Positions 38,420 through 51,274 of a DNA stretch of 64,000 bases are shown in pieces. The stretch lies in contig CP114483.1 of assembly GCA_027186245.1 (NCBI GenBank), positions 10,994,220-11,058,219 on the forward strand. Direction: 5' to 3'. The position numbers and the translations under genes are program-made. Every line of letters begins with the position of its first letter. Within the stretch, counting starts at the first letter, position 1. Below the pieces are notes generated by a model. It saw only the letters and a program-made list of their open reading frames with translations. It did no database searches and was not told the origin of the DNA. This DNA comes from Coriaria nepalensis (lineage: Eukaryota; Streptophyta; Magnoliopsida; Cucurbitales; Coriariaceae).

Positions 38420-41400
38420 ATATCGAACCAATTCTATGTTTGCATTTAAAACACGACTTTCATGCATAACTTGCAAATGATCTATTGAAGAAAACTATGC
38501 ATATTTTTAGCCTTAAAGTCATATTATTGCGTCTCTTTTAGTCATTAAAGCATTCAAAATCACTTCGTACGAAATTCGCACTTTAAACTTGACTTTCGTG
38601 CATAACTTGCAAATCATCTATTCAAGGCAACAACGCATTTCTTTAGCCTTAAAATCATGTCATTGAGTCTCTTGTAGTCATGAAATCATTCTAAATTAAT
38701 TCGAACGAATTCTATTTTCGCCGTTCAAACATGATTTTCTTACATAACTTGCAATTAATCTATTGAAGACAACAATGCATTCCTTTAGCCTTAAAAAGCA
38801 TGTCATTCAGTCTTTTCATGTCATTAAATTGTTTGGAAGCACGTCGAACCAATTCTATGTTTGCCTTTAAAACACGACTTTCATGTATAACGTGCAAATG
38901 ATCTATTCAAGAAAACTATGCATTTTTTTAGCCTTAAAGTCATATTCTAGCGTCTCTTTTAGTCATTAAATCATTGTAAATCACTTCGAACGAAATTCGC
39001 AGTTTAAACATGTCTTTCGTGCATAACTTGCCGCTGATCGATTCAAGGTAACAACGCATTTGTTTAGCCTTAAAATCATGTCATACAGTCTCTTGTAGTC
39101 ATGAAATAATTCTAAATTAATCCGAACGAATTCTATTTTCGCCCTCCAAACATGATTTTCTTACATAACTTGCAATTAATCTATTGAAGACAACAATGCA
39201 TTCCTTTAGCCTTAAAAAGCATGTCATTCAGTCTTTTCATGCTATTAAGTTGTTTAGAAGCACATCGAACCAATTCTATGTTTGCATTTAGAACACGACT
39301 TTCATGCATAACTTGCAAATGATCTATTGAAGAAAACTATGCATTTTTTTTAGCCTTAAAGTCGTATTATTGCGTCTCTTTTAGTCATTAAATCATTCTA
39401 AATCACTTCGAACGAAATTCGCAGTTTAAACATGACTTTCGTGCATAACTTGCCATTGATCGATACAAGGCAACAACGCATTTGTTTAGCCTTAAAATCA
39501 TGTCATTGAGTCTCTTGTAGTCATGAAATAATTCTAAATTAATCCGAACGAATTCTATTTTCGCCCTCCAAACATGATTTTCTTACATAACTTGCAATTA
39601 ATCTATTGAAGACAACAATGCATTCCTTTAGCCTTAAAAAGCATGTCATTCAGTCTTTTCATGTTATTAAATTGTTTGGAAGCACATCGAACCAATTCTA
39701 TGTTTGCATTTAGAACACGACTTTCATGCATAACTTGCAAATGATCTATTGAAGAAAACTATGCATTTTTTTAGCCTTAAAGTCATATTATTGCGTCTCT
39801 TTTAGTCATTAAAGCATTCAAAATCACTTCGTACGAAATTCGCACTTTAAACTTGACTTTCGTGCATAACTTGCAAATCATCTATTCAAGGCAACAACGC
39901 ATTTCTTTAGCCTTAAAATCATGTCATTGAGTCTCTTGTAGTCATGAAATCATTCTAAATTAATTCGAACGAATTCTATTTTCGCCGTTCAAACATGATT
40001 TTCTTACATAACTTGCAATTAATCTATTGAAGACAACAATGCATTCCTTTAGCCTTAAAAAGCATGTCATTCAGTCTTTTCATGTCATTAAATTGTTTGG
40101 AAGCACGTCGAACCAATTCTATGTTTGCCTTTAAAACACGACTTTCATGTATAACGTGCAAATGATCTATTCAAGAAAACTATGCATTTTTTTAGCCTTA
40201 AAGTCATATTATTGCGTCTCTTTTAGTCATTAAATCATTCAAAATCACTTCGTACGAAATTCGCAGTTTAAACATGACTTTCGTGCATAACTTGCCGTTG
40301 ATCGATTCAAGGCAACAACTCATTTGTTTAGCCTTAAAATCATGTCATTGAGTCTTTTGTAGTCATGAAATAATTCTAAATTAATCCGAACGAATTCTAT
40401 TTTCGCCCTTCAAACATGATTTTCTTACATAACTTGCAATTAATCTATTGAAGACAACAATGCATTCCTTTAGCCTTAAAAAGCATGTAATTCAGTCTTT
40501 TCATGTTATTAAATTGTTTGAAAGCACATCGAACCAATTCTATGTTTGCATTTAGAACACGACTTTCATGCATAACTTGCAAATGATCTATTGAAGAAAA
40601 CTATGCATTTTTTTAGCCTTAAAGTCATATTATTGCGTCTCTTTTAGTCATTAAATCATTCAAAATCACTTCGTACGAAATTCGCAGTTTAAACATGACT
40701 TTCATGCATAACTTGCCGTTGATCGATTCAAGGCAACAACGGATTTGTTTACCCTTAAAATTATGTCATTGAGTCTGTTGTAGTCATGAAATCATTCTAA
40801 TTAATCCGAACGAATTCTATTTTCGCGCTTCAAACATGATTTTCATACATAACTTGTAATTAATCTATTGAAGACAACAATGCATTCCTTTAGCCTTAAA
40901 AAGCATGTCATTCAGTCTTTTCATGTCATTAAATTGTTTGAAACCACATCGAACCAATTCTATGTTTGCATTTAGAACACGACTTTCATGCATAACCTGC
41001 AAATGATCTATTGAAGAAAACTATGCCTCTTTTTTAGCCTTAAAGTTGTATTATTGCGTCTCTTTTAGTCATTAAATCATTCAAAATGACTTCGTACGAA
41101 ATTCGCAGTTTAAACAGGACTTTCATGCATAACTTGCCGTTGATCGATTCAAGGCAACAACGGATTTGTTTACCCTTAAAATTATGTCATTGAGTCTATT
41201 GTAGTCATGAAATCATTCTAATTAATCCGAATGAATTCTATTTTCGTGCTTCAAACATGATTTTCTTACATAACTTGTAATTAATCTATTGAAGACAACA
41301 ATGCATTCCTTTAGCCTTAAAAACCATGTCATTCAGTCTTTTCATGTTATTAAATTGTTTAGAAGCACATCGAACCAATTCTATGTTTGCATTTAGAACA

Positions 41401-42817
41401 CGACTTTCATGCATAACTTGCAAATGATCTATTGAAGAAAACTATGCATTTTTTTTAGCCTTAAAGTCGTATTATTGCGTCTCTTTTAGTCATTAAATCA
41501 TTCAAAATCACTTCGTATGAAATTCGCACTTTAAACATGACTTTCGTGCATAACTTGCCGTTGATCGATTCGAGGCAACAACGGATTTGTTTACCCTTAA
41601 AATTATGTCATTGAGTCCCTTGTAGTCATGAAATCATTCTAAATTAATCCGAACGAATTCTATTTTCGCCCTTCAAACATGATTTTCTTACATAACTTGC
41701 AATTAATCTATTGAAGACAACAATGCATTCCTTTAGGCTGAAAAAGCATGTCATTCAGTCTTTTCATGTCATTAAATTGTTTGGAAGCACGTCGAACCAA
41801 TTCTATGTTTCCATTTAAAACACGACTTTCATGCATAACTTGCAAATGATCTATTGAAGAAAACTATGCATTTTTTTTGCCTTAAAGTCGTATTCTTGCG
41901 TCTCTTTTAGTCATTAAATCATTCTAAATCACTTCGAACGAAATTCGCAGTTTAAACATGACTTTCGTGCATAACTTGCCGTTGATCGATTCAAGGCAAC
42001 AACACATTTGTTTAGCCTTAAAATCATGTCATTGAGTCTCTTGTAGTCATGAAATAATTCTAAATTAATCCGAACGAATTCTATTTTCGCCCTCCAAACA
42101 TGATTTTCTTACATAACTTGCAATTAATCTATTGAAGACAACAATGCATTCCTTTAGCCTTAAAAAGCATGTCATTCAGTCTTTTCATGTTATTAAATTG
42201 TTTAGAAGCACATCGAACCAATTCTATGTTTGCATTTAGAACACGACTTGCATGCATAACTTGCAAATGATCTATTGAAGAAAACTATACATTTTTTTTA
42301 GCCTTAAAGTCGTATTATTGCGTCTCTTTTAGTCATTAAATCATTCAAAATCACTTCGTATGAAATTCGCACTTTAAACATGACTTTCGTGCATAACTTG
42401 CCGTTGATCGATTCGAGGCAACAACGGATTTGTTTACCCTTAAAATTATGTCATTGAGTCTCTTGTAGTCATGAAATCATTCTAAATTAATCCGAACGAA
42501 TTCTATTTTCGCCCTTCAAACATGATTTTCTTACATAACTTGCAATTAATCTATTGAAGACAACAATGCATTCCTTTAGCCTTAAAAAGCATGTCATTCA
42601 GTCTTTTCAAGCTATTAAATTGTTTGGAAGCACATCGAACCAATTCTATGTTTGCATTTAGAACACGACTTTCATGCATAACTTGCAAATGATCTATTGA
42701 TGAAAACTATGCATTTTTTTTAGCCTTAAAGTCGTATTCTTGCGTCTCTTTTAGTCATTAAATTATTCAAAATGACTTCGTAAGAAATTCGCAGTTTAAA
42801 CATGACTTTCGTGCATA
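38420..42817. repeat. Block IV: mosaic trimers between two HORs
   Basis: Trimer spacing stays at about 421 bp but there is no single higher-order period. About 38515-38947 matches about 39779-40211 at 1264 bp (aaatcatcta at 38611 and 39875; cgccgttcaaac; tgtataacgtgc). About 38943-39780 matches about 43155-43990 in the next block at 4212 bp (tattctagcg, catgtctttcgtg, ccgctgatcg). From here rightward A commonly has tttagaacacg and C has gccctccaaac or gcgcttcaaac. B' disappears after about 39.9 kb. Confidence 0.8.
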
Positions 42818-45800
42818 CTTGCCGTTGATCGATTCAAGGCAACAACGCATTTGTTTAGCCTTAAAATCATGTCATTGAGTCTCTTGTAGTCATGAAATCA
42901 TTCTAAATTAATCCGGACGAATTCTATTTTTGCCCTTCAAACATGATTTTCTTACATAACTTGCAATTAATCTATTGAAGACAACAATGCATTCCTTTAG
43001 CCTTAAAAAGCATGTCTTTCAGTCTTTTCATGTCATTAAATTGTTTGGAAGCACGTGGAACCAATTCTATGTTTCCATTTAAAACACGACTTTCATGCAT
43101 AACTTGCAAATGATCTATTGAAGAAAACTATGCATATTTTTAGGCTTAAAATCGTATTCTAGCGTCTCTTTTAGTCATTAAATCATTGTAAATCACTTCG
43201 AACGAAATTCGCAGTTTAAACATGTCTTTCGTGCATAACTTGCCGCTGATCGATTCAAGGTAACAACGCATTTGTTTAGCCTTAAAATCATGTCATACAG
43301 TCTCTTGTAGTCATGAAATAATTCTAAATTAATCCGAACGAATTCTATTTTCGCCCTCCAAACATGATTTTCTTACATAACTTGCAATTAATCTATTGAA
43401 GACAACAATGCATTCCTTTAGCCTTAAAAAGCATGTCATTCAGTCTTTTCATGCTATTAAGTTGTTTAGAAGCACATCGAACCAATTCTATGTTTGCATT
43501 TAGAACACGACTTTCATGCATAACTTGCAAATGATCTATTGAAGAAAACTATGCATTTTTTTTAGCCTTAAAGTCGTATTATTGCGTCTCTTTTAGTCAT
43601 TAAATCATTCTAAATCACTTCGAACGAAATTCGCAGTTTAAACATGACTTTCGTGCATAACTTGCCATTGATCGATACAAGGCAACAACGCATTTGTTTA
43701 GCCTTAAAATCATGTCATTGAGTCTCTTGTAGTCATGAAATAATTCTAAATTAATCCGAACGAATTCTATTTTCGCCCTCCAAACATGATTTTCTTACAT
43801 AACTTGCAATTAATCTATTGAAGACAACAATGCATTCCTTTAGCCTTAAAAAGCATGTCATTCAGTCTTTTCATGTTATTAAATTGTTTGGAAGCACATC
43901 GAACCAATTCTATGTTTGCATTTAGAACACGACTTTCATGCATAACTTGCAAATGATCTATTGAAGAAAACTATGCATTTTTTTAGCCTTAAAGTCATAT
44001 TATTGCGTCTCTTTTGGTCATTAAATCATTCAAAATCACTTCGAACGAAATTCGCAGTTTAAACATGACTTTCGTGCATAACTTGCCGTTGATCGATTCA
44101 AGGCAACAACGCATTTGTTTAGCCTTAAAATCATGTCATTGATTCTCTTGTAGTCATGAAATCATTCTAATTAATCCGAACGAATTCTATTTTCGCGCTT
44201 CAAACATGATTTTCTTACATAACTTGTAATTAATCTATTGAAGACAACAATGCATTCCTTTAGCCTTAAAAAGCATGTCATTCAGTCTTTTCATGTCATT
44301 AAATTGTTTGAAACCACATCGAACCAATTCTATGTTTGCATTTAGAACACGACTTTCATGCATAACTTGCAAATGATCTATTGAAGAAAACTATGCATTT
44401 TTTTTAGCCTTAAAGTCGTATTATTGCATCTCTTTTAGTCATTAAATCATTCAAAATCACTTCGTACGAAATTCGCAGTTTAAACATGACTTTCGTGCAT
44501 AACTTGCCGTTGATCGATTCAAGGCAACAACGCATTTGTTTAGCCTTAAAATCATGTCATTGATTCTCTTGTAGTCATGAAATCATTCTAATTAATCCGA
44601 ACGAATTCTATTTTCGCGCTTCAAATATGATTTTCTTACATAACTTGTAATTAATCTATTGAAGACAACAATGCATTCCTTTAGCCTTAAAAAGCATGTA
44701 ATTCAGTCTTTTCATGTTATTAAATTGTTTGAAAGCACATCGAACCAATTCTATGTTTGCATTTAGAACACGACTTTCATGCATAACTTGCAAATGATCT
44801 ATTGAAGAAAACTATGCATTTTTTTAGCCTTAAAGTCGTATTCTTGCGTCTCTTTTAGTCATTAAATCATTCTAAATCACTTCGAACGAAATTCGCAGTT
44901 TAAACATGACTTTCGTGAATAACTTGCCGTTGATCGATACAAGGTAACAACGCATTTGTTTAGCCTTAAAATCATGTCATTGAGTCTCTTGTAGTCATGA
45001 AATAATTCTAAATTAATCCGAACGAATTCTATTTTCGCACTCCAAACATGATTTTCTTACATAACTTGCAATTAATCTATTGAAGACAACAATGCATTCC
45101 TTTAGCCTTAAAAAGCATGTCATTCAGTCTTTTCATGTTATTAAATTGTTTGGAAGCACAGCGAACCAATTCTATGTTTGCATTTAGAACACGACTTTCA
45201 TGCATAACTTGCAAATGATCTATTGAAGAAAACTATGCATTTTTTTAGCCTTAAAGTCATATTATTGCGTCTCTTTTAGTCATTAAATCATTCAAAATCA
45301 CTCCTTACGAAATTCGCAGTTTAAACATTACTTTCATGCATAACTTGCCGTTGATTGATTCAAGGCAACAACAGATTTGTTTACCCTCAAAATTATGTCA
45401 TTGAGTCTATTGTAGTCATGAAATCATTCAAATTAATCCGAACGAATTCTATTTTCGCGCTTCAAACATGATTTTCTTACATAACTTGTAATTAATCTAT
45501 TGAAGACAACAATGCATTCCTTTAGCCTTAAAAAGCATGTCATTCAGTCTTTTCATGTCATTAAATTGTTTGAAACCACATCGAACCAATTCTATGTTTG
45601 CATTTAGAACACGACTTTCATGCATAACCTGCAAATGATGTATTGAAGAAAACTATGCATTTTTTTTAGCCTTAAAGTCGTATTATTGCGTCTCTTTTAG
45701 TCATTAAATCATTCAAAATCACTTCGTACCAAATTCGCAGTTTAAACATGACTTTCGTGCATAACTTGCCGTTGATCGATTCAGGGCAACAACGCATTTA

Positions 45801-46607
45801 TTTAGCCTTAAAATCATGTCATTGAGTCTCTTGTAGTCATGAAATCATTCTAAATTAATTCGAACGAATTCTATTTTCGCCCTTCAAACATGATTTTCTT
45901 ACATAACTTGCAATTAATCTATTGAAGACAACAATGCATTCCTTTAGCCTTAAAAGGCATGTCATTCAGTCTTTTCGTGTCTTTAAATTGTTTGAAAGCA
46001 CGTCGAACCAATTCTATGTTTGCATTTAAAACACGACTTTCATGCATAACTTGCAAATGATCTATTGAAGAAAACTATGCATTTTTTTAGCCTTAAAGTC
46101 GTATTATTGCGTCTCTTTTGGTCATTAAATCATTCAAAATCACTTCGAACGAAATTCGCAGTTTAAACATGACTTTCGTGCATAACTTGCCGTTGATCGA
46201 TTCAAGGCAACAACGCATTTGTTTAGCCTTAAAATCATGTCATTGAGTCTCTTGTAGTCATGAAATAATTCTAAATTAATCCGAACGAATTCTATTTTCG
46301 CCCTACAAACATGATTTTCTTACATAACTTGCAATTAATCGATTGAAGACAACAATGCATTCCTTTAGCCTTAAAAAGCATGTCATTCAGTCTTTTCATG
46401 TCATTAAATTGTTTGGAAGCACATCGAACCAATTCTATGTTTCCATTTAAAACACGACTTTCATGCATAACTTGCAAATGATCTATTGAAGAAAACTATG
46501 CATTTTTTTTAGCCTTAAAGTCGTATTATTGCGTCTCTTTTAGTCATTAAATCATTCAAAATCACTTCGTATGAAATTCGCAGTTTAAACATCACTTTCG
46601 TGCATAA
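42818..46607. repeat. Block V, unit 1 of a 3790-bp (9-trimer) tandem repeat
   Basis: From gccgttgatc at 42821 the sequence repeats at 46611, an offset of 3790 bp. Markers shared one for one are gcacgtggaa (43051 and 46841), tattctagcg (43155 and 46945), gccattgatcgatac, cacagcgaacc, ctccttacg with aaacattac, ttcagggcaac and aaaaggcatg with ttttcgtgtc. In the lines I compared I found no difference between the units. The left edge is marked by gtgcatactt, which lacks one A and is not in unit 2. Confidence 0.9.
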
Positions 46608-49600
46608 CTTGCCGTTGATCGATTCAAGGCAACAACGCATTTGTTTAGCCTTAAAATCATGTCATTGAGTCTCTTGTAGTCATGAAATCATTCTAAATTA
46701 ATCCGGACGAATTCTATTTTTGCCCTTCAAACATGATTTTCTTACATAACTTGCAATTAATCTATTGAAGACAACAATGCATTCCTTTAGCCTTAAAAAG
46801 CATGTCTTTCAGTCTTTTCATGTCATTAAATTGTTTGGAAGCACGTGGAACCAATTCTATGTTTCCATTTAAAACACGACTTTCATGCATAACTTGCAAA
46901 TGATCTATTGAAGAAAACTATGCATATTTTTAGGCTTAAAATCGTATTCTAGCGTCTCTTTTAGTCATTAAATCATTGTAAATCACTTCGAACGAAATTC
47001 GCAGTTTAAACATGTCTTTCGTGCATAACTTGCCGCTGATCGATTCAAGGTAACAACGCATTTGTTTAGCCTTAAAATCATGTCATACAGTCTCTTGTAG
47101 TCATGAAATAATTCTAAATTAATCCGAACGAATTCTATTTTCGCCCTCCAAACATGATTTTCTTACATAACTTGCAATTAATCTATTGAAGACAACAATG
47201 CATTCCTTTAGCCTTAAAAAGCATGTCATTCAGTCTTTTCATGCTATTAAGTTGTTTAGAAGCACATCGAACCAATTCTATGTTTGCATTTAGAACACGA
47301 CTTTCATGCATAACTTGCAAATGATCTATTGAAGAAAACTATGCATTTTTTTTAGCCTTAAAGTCGTATTATTGCGTCTCTTTTAGTCATTAAATCATTC
47401 TAAATCACTTCGAACGAAATTCGCAGTTTAAACATGACTTTCGTGCATAACTTGCCATTGATCGATACAAGGCAACAACGCATTTGTTTAGCCTTAAAAT
47501 CATGTCATTGAGTCTCTTGTAGTCATGAAATAATTCTAAATTAATCCGAACGAATTCTATTTTCGCCCTCCAAACATGATTTTCTTACATAACTTGCAAT
47601 TAATCTATTGAAGACAACAATGCATTCCTTTAGCCTTAAAAAGCATGTCATTCAGTCTTTTCATGTTATTAAATTGTTTGGAAGCACATCGAACCAATTC
47701 TATGTTTGCATTTAGAACACGACTTTCATGCATAACTTGCAAATGATCTATTGAAGAAAACTATGCATTTTTTTAGCCTTAAAGTCATATTATTGCGTCT
47801 CTTTTGGTCATTAAATCATTCAAAATCACTTCGAACGAAATTCGCAGTTTAAACATGACTTTCGTGCATAACTTGCCGTTGATCGATTCAAGGCAACAAC
47901 GCATTTGTTTAGCCTTAAAATCATGTCATTGATTCTCTTGTAGTCATGAAATCATTCTAATTAATCCGAACGAATTCTATTTTCGCGCTTCAAACATGAT
48001 TTTCTTACATAACTTGTAATTAATCTATTGAAGACAACAATGCATTCCTTTAGCCTTAAAAAGCATGTCATTCAGTCTTTTCATGTCATTAAATTGTTTG
48101 AAACCACATCGAACCAATTCTATGTTTGCATTTAGAACACGACTTTCATGCATAACTTGCAAATGATCTATTGAAGAAAACTATGCATTTTTTTTAGCCT
48201 TAAAGTCGTATTATTGCATCTCTTTTAGTCATTAAATCATTCAAAATCACTTCGTACGAAATTCGCAGTTTAAACATGACTTTCGTGCATAACTTGCCGT
48301 TGATCGATTCAAGGCAACAACGCATTTGTTTAGCCTTAAAATCATGTCATTGATTCTCTTGTAGTCATGAAATCATTCTAATTAATCCGAACGAATTCTA
48401 TTTTCGCGCTTCAAATATGATTTTCTTACATAACTTGTAATTAATCTATTGAAGACAACAATGCATTCCTTTAGCCTTAAAAAGCATGTAATTCAGTCTT
48501 TTCATGTTATTAAATTGTTTGAAAGCACATCGAACCAATTCTATGTTTGCATTTAGAACACGACTTTCATGCATAACTTGCAAATGATCTATTGAAGAAA
48601 ACTATGCATTTTTTTAGCCTTAAAGTCGTATTCTTGCGTCTCTTTTAGTCATTAAATCATTCTAAATCACTTCGAACGAAATTCGCAGTTTAAACATGAC
48701 TTTCGTGAATAACTTGCCGTTGATCGATACAAGGTAACAACGCATTTGTTTAGCCTTAAAATCATGTCATTGAGTCTCTTGTAGTCATGAAATAATTCTA
48801 AATTAATCCGAACGAATTCTATTTTCGCACTCCAAACATGATTTTCTTACATAACTTGCAATTAATCTATTGAAGACAACAATGCATTCCTTTAGCCTTA
48901 AAAAGCATGTCATTCAGTCTTTTCATGTTATTAAATTGTTTGGAAGCACAGCGAACCAATTCTATGTTTGCATTTAGAACACGACTTTCATGCATAACTT
49001 GCAAATGATCTATTGAAGAAAACTATGCATTTTTTTAGCCTTAAAGTCATATTATTGCGTCTCTTTTAGTCATTAAATCATTCAAAATCACTCCTTACGA
49101 AATTCGCAGTTTAAACATTACTTTCATGCATAACTTGCCGTTGATTGATTCAAGGCAACAACAGATTTGTTTACCCTCAAAATTATGTCATTGAGTCTAT
49201 TGTAGTCATGAAATCATTCAAATTAATCCGAACGAATTCTATTTTCGCGCTTCAAACATGATTTTCTTACATAACTTGTAATTAATCTATTGAAGACAAC
49301 AATGCATTCCTTTAGCCTTAAAAAGCATGTCATTCAGTCTTTTCATGTCATTAAATTGTTTGAAACCACATCGAACCAATTCTATGTTTGCATTTAGAAC
49401 ACGACTTTCATGCATAACCTGCAAATGATGTATTGAAGAAAACTATGCATTTTTTTTAGCCTTAAAGTCGTATTATTGCGTCTCTTTTAGTCATTAAATC
49501 ATTCAAAATCACTTCGTACCAAATTCGCAGTTTAAACATGACTTTCGTGCATAACTTGCCGTTGATCGATTCAGGGCAACAACGCATTTATTTAGCCTTA

Positions 49601-50486
49601 AAATCATGTCATTGAGTCTCTTGTAGTCATGAAATCATTCTAAATTAATTCGAACGAATTCTATTTTCGCCCTTCAAACATGATTTTCTTACATAACTTG
49701 CAATTAATCTATTGAAGACAACAATGCATTCCTTTAGCCTTAAAAGGCATGTCATTCAGTCTTTTCGTGTCTTTAAATTGTTTGAAAGCACGTCGAACCA
49801 ATTCTATGTTTGCATTTAAAACACGACTTTCATGCATAACTTGCAAATGATCTATTGAAGAAAACTATGCATTTTTTTAGCCTTAAAGTCGTATTATTGC
49901 GTCTCTTTTGGTCATTAAATCATTCAAAATCACTTCGAACGAAATTCGCAGTTTAAACATGACTTTCGTGCATAACTTGCCGTTGATCGATTCAAGGCAA
50001 CAACGCATTTGTTTAGCCTTAAAATCATGTCATTGAGTCTCTTGTAGTCATGAAATAATTCTAAATTAATCCGAACGAATTCTATTTTCGCCCTACAAAC
50101 ATGATTTTCTTACATAACTTGCAATTAATCGATTGAAGACAACAATGCATTCCTTTAGCCTTAAAAAGCATGTCATTCAGTCTTTTCATGTCATTAAATT
50201 GTTTGGAAGCACATCGAACCAATTCTATGTTTCCATTTAAAACACGACTTTCATGCATAACTTGCAAATGATCTATTGAAGAAAACTATGCATTTTTTTT
50301 AGCCTTAAAGTCGTATTATTGCGTCTCTTTTAGTCATTAAATCATTCAAAATCACTTCGTATGAAATTCGCAGTTTAAACATCACTTTCGTGCATAACTT
50401 GCCGTTGATCGATTCAAGGCAACAACGCATTTGTTTAGCCTTAAAATCATGTCATTGAGTCTCTTGTAGTCATGAAATCATTCTAA
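46608..50486. repeat. Block V, unit 2 of the 3790-bp tandem repeat
   Basis: This is the second copy of the 9-trimer unit, followed by about 89 bases of a third start that end at about 50486. There unit 1 continues ttctaaatta (46691) and this copy continues ttctaattaa (50481). The lack of visible differences suggests either a very recent duplication or an assembly artefact. Confidence 0.9.
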
Positions 50487-51274
50487 TTAATCCGAACGAA
50501 TTCTATTTTCGCGCTTCAAACATGATTTTCTTACATAACTTGTAATTAATCTATTGAAGACAACAATGCATTCCTTTAGCCTTAAAAAGCATGTCATTCA
50601 GTCTTTTCATGTCATTAAATTCTTTGAAACCACATCGAACCAATTCTATGTTTGCATTTAGAACACGACTTTCAGGCATAACTTGCAAATGATGTATTGA
50701 AGAAAACTATGCATTTTTTTTAGCCTTAAAGTTGTATTATTGCGTCTCTTTTAGTCATTAAATCATTCAAAATCACTTCGTACGAAATTCGCAGTTTAAA
50801 CATGACTTTCGTGCATAACTTGCCGCTGATCGATTCAAGGCAAGAACGCATTTGTTTAGCCTTAAAATCATGTCATTGAGTCTCTTGTAGTCATGAAATC
50901 ATTCTAAATTAATTCGAACGAATTCTATTTTCGCCCTTCAAACTTGATTTTCTAACATAACTTGTAATTAATCTATTGAAGACAACAATGCATTCCTTTA
51001 GCCTTAAAAAGCATGTCATTCAGTCTTTTCATGTCATTAAATTGTTTGAAACCACATCGAACCAATTCTATGTTTGCATTTAGAACACGACTTTCATGCA
51101 TAACTTGCAAATGATGTATTGAAGAAAACTATGCATTTTTTTTAGCCTTAAAGTCGTATTATTGCGTCTCTTTTAGTCATTAAATCATTCAAAATCACTT
51201 CGTACGAAATTCGCAGTTTAAACATGACTTTCGTGCATAACTTGCCGTTGATCGATTCAAGGCAACAACGCATT
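50487..51274. repeat. Trimers linking the 3790-bp and 2524-bp HORs
   Basis: About two trimers (A starts near 50630 and 51051) carry accacatcgaacc, tttagaacacg and the rare atgatgtattgaag form of A, with aaacttgatttt in C. The first resembles the trimer near 49360 and the second leads into the 2524-bp HOR. Nothing but satellite is present. Confidence 0.75.

Larger units (their letters stand above)
18600..38420. repeat. Block III: 10-trimer HOR of about 4206 bp
   Basis: Private variants recur at 4206 bp: agcacgtaga at 19071 and 23277; tcgtttattt at 20315 and 24521; aagtctacca at 26428 and 30634; gactttcata at 27941 and 32147; tttatttttt at 29571 and 33778. The variant taacttggca recurs at 27248, 29351, 31454 and 33557, exactly 2103 bp apart, so the 10-trimer unit looks like two diverged 5-trimer halves. 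Spacing deviates only where whole trimers were gained (21381 to 26428 is 5047) or lost (33778 to 37141 is 3363). Copies start at roughly 18.6, 22.8, 27.9 and 32.1 kb, with a shortened last copy and a partial one to about 38.4 kb. Confidence 0.9.

Noticed and set aside
13200..40000. Inverted monomers or head-to-head joints
   Set aside because: Every copy I read keeps the same orientation (cataacttgc, then tttagcc, then gtcatt); no reverse-complement blocks were found.
46292..46477. Minus-strand open frame of 61 codons, and its copies at 50082, 51767, 53429, 54291, 55953, 56815, 58477, 59339, 60603 and 61866
   Set aside because: They lie inside satellite monomers C and A, arise from a single base change that removes a stop codon, begin at TTG, have no recognisable domain and are copied only because the satellite is. 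Not annotated as genes.
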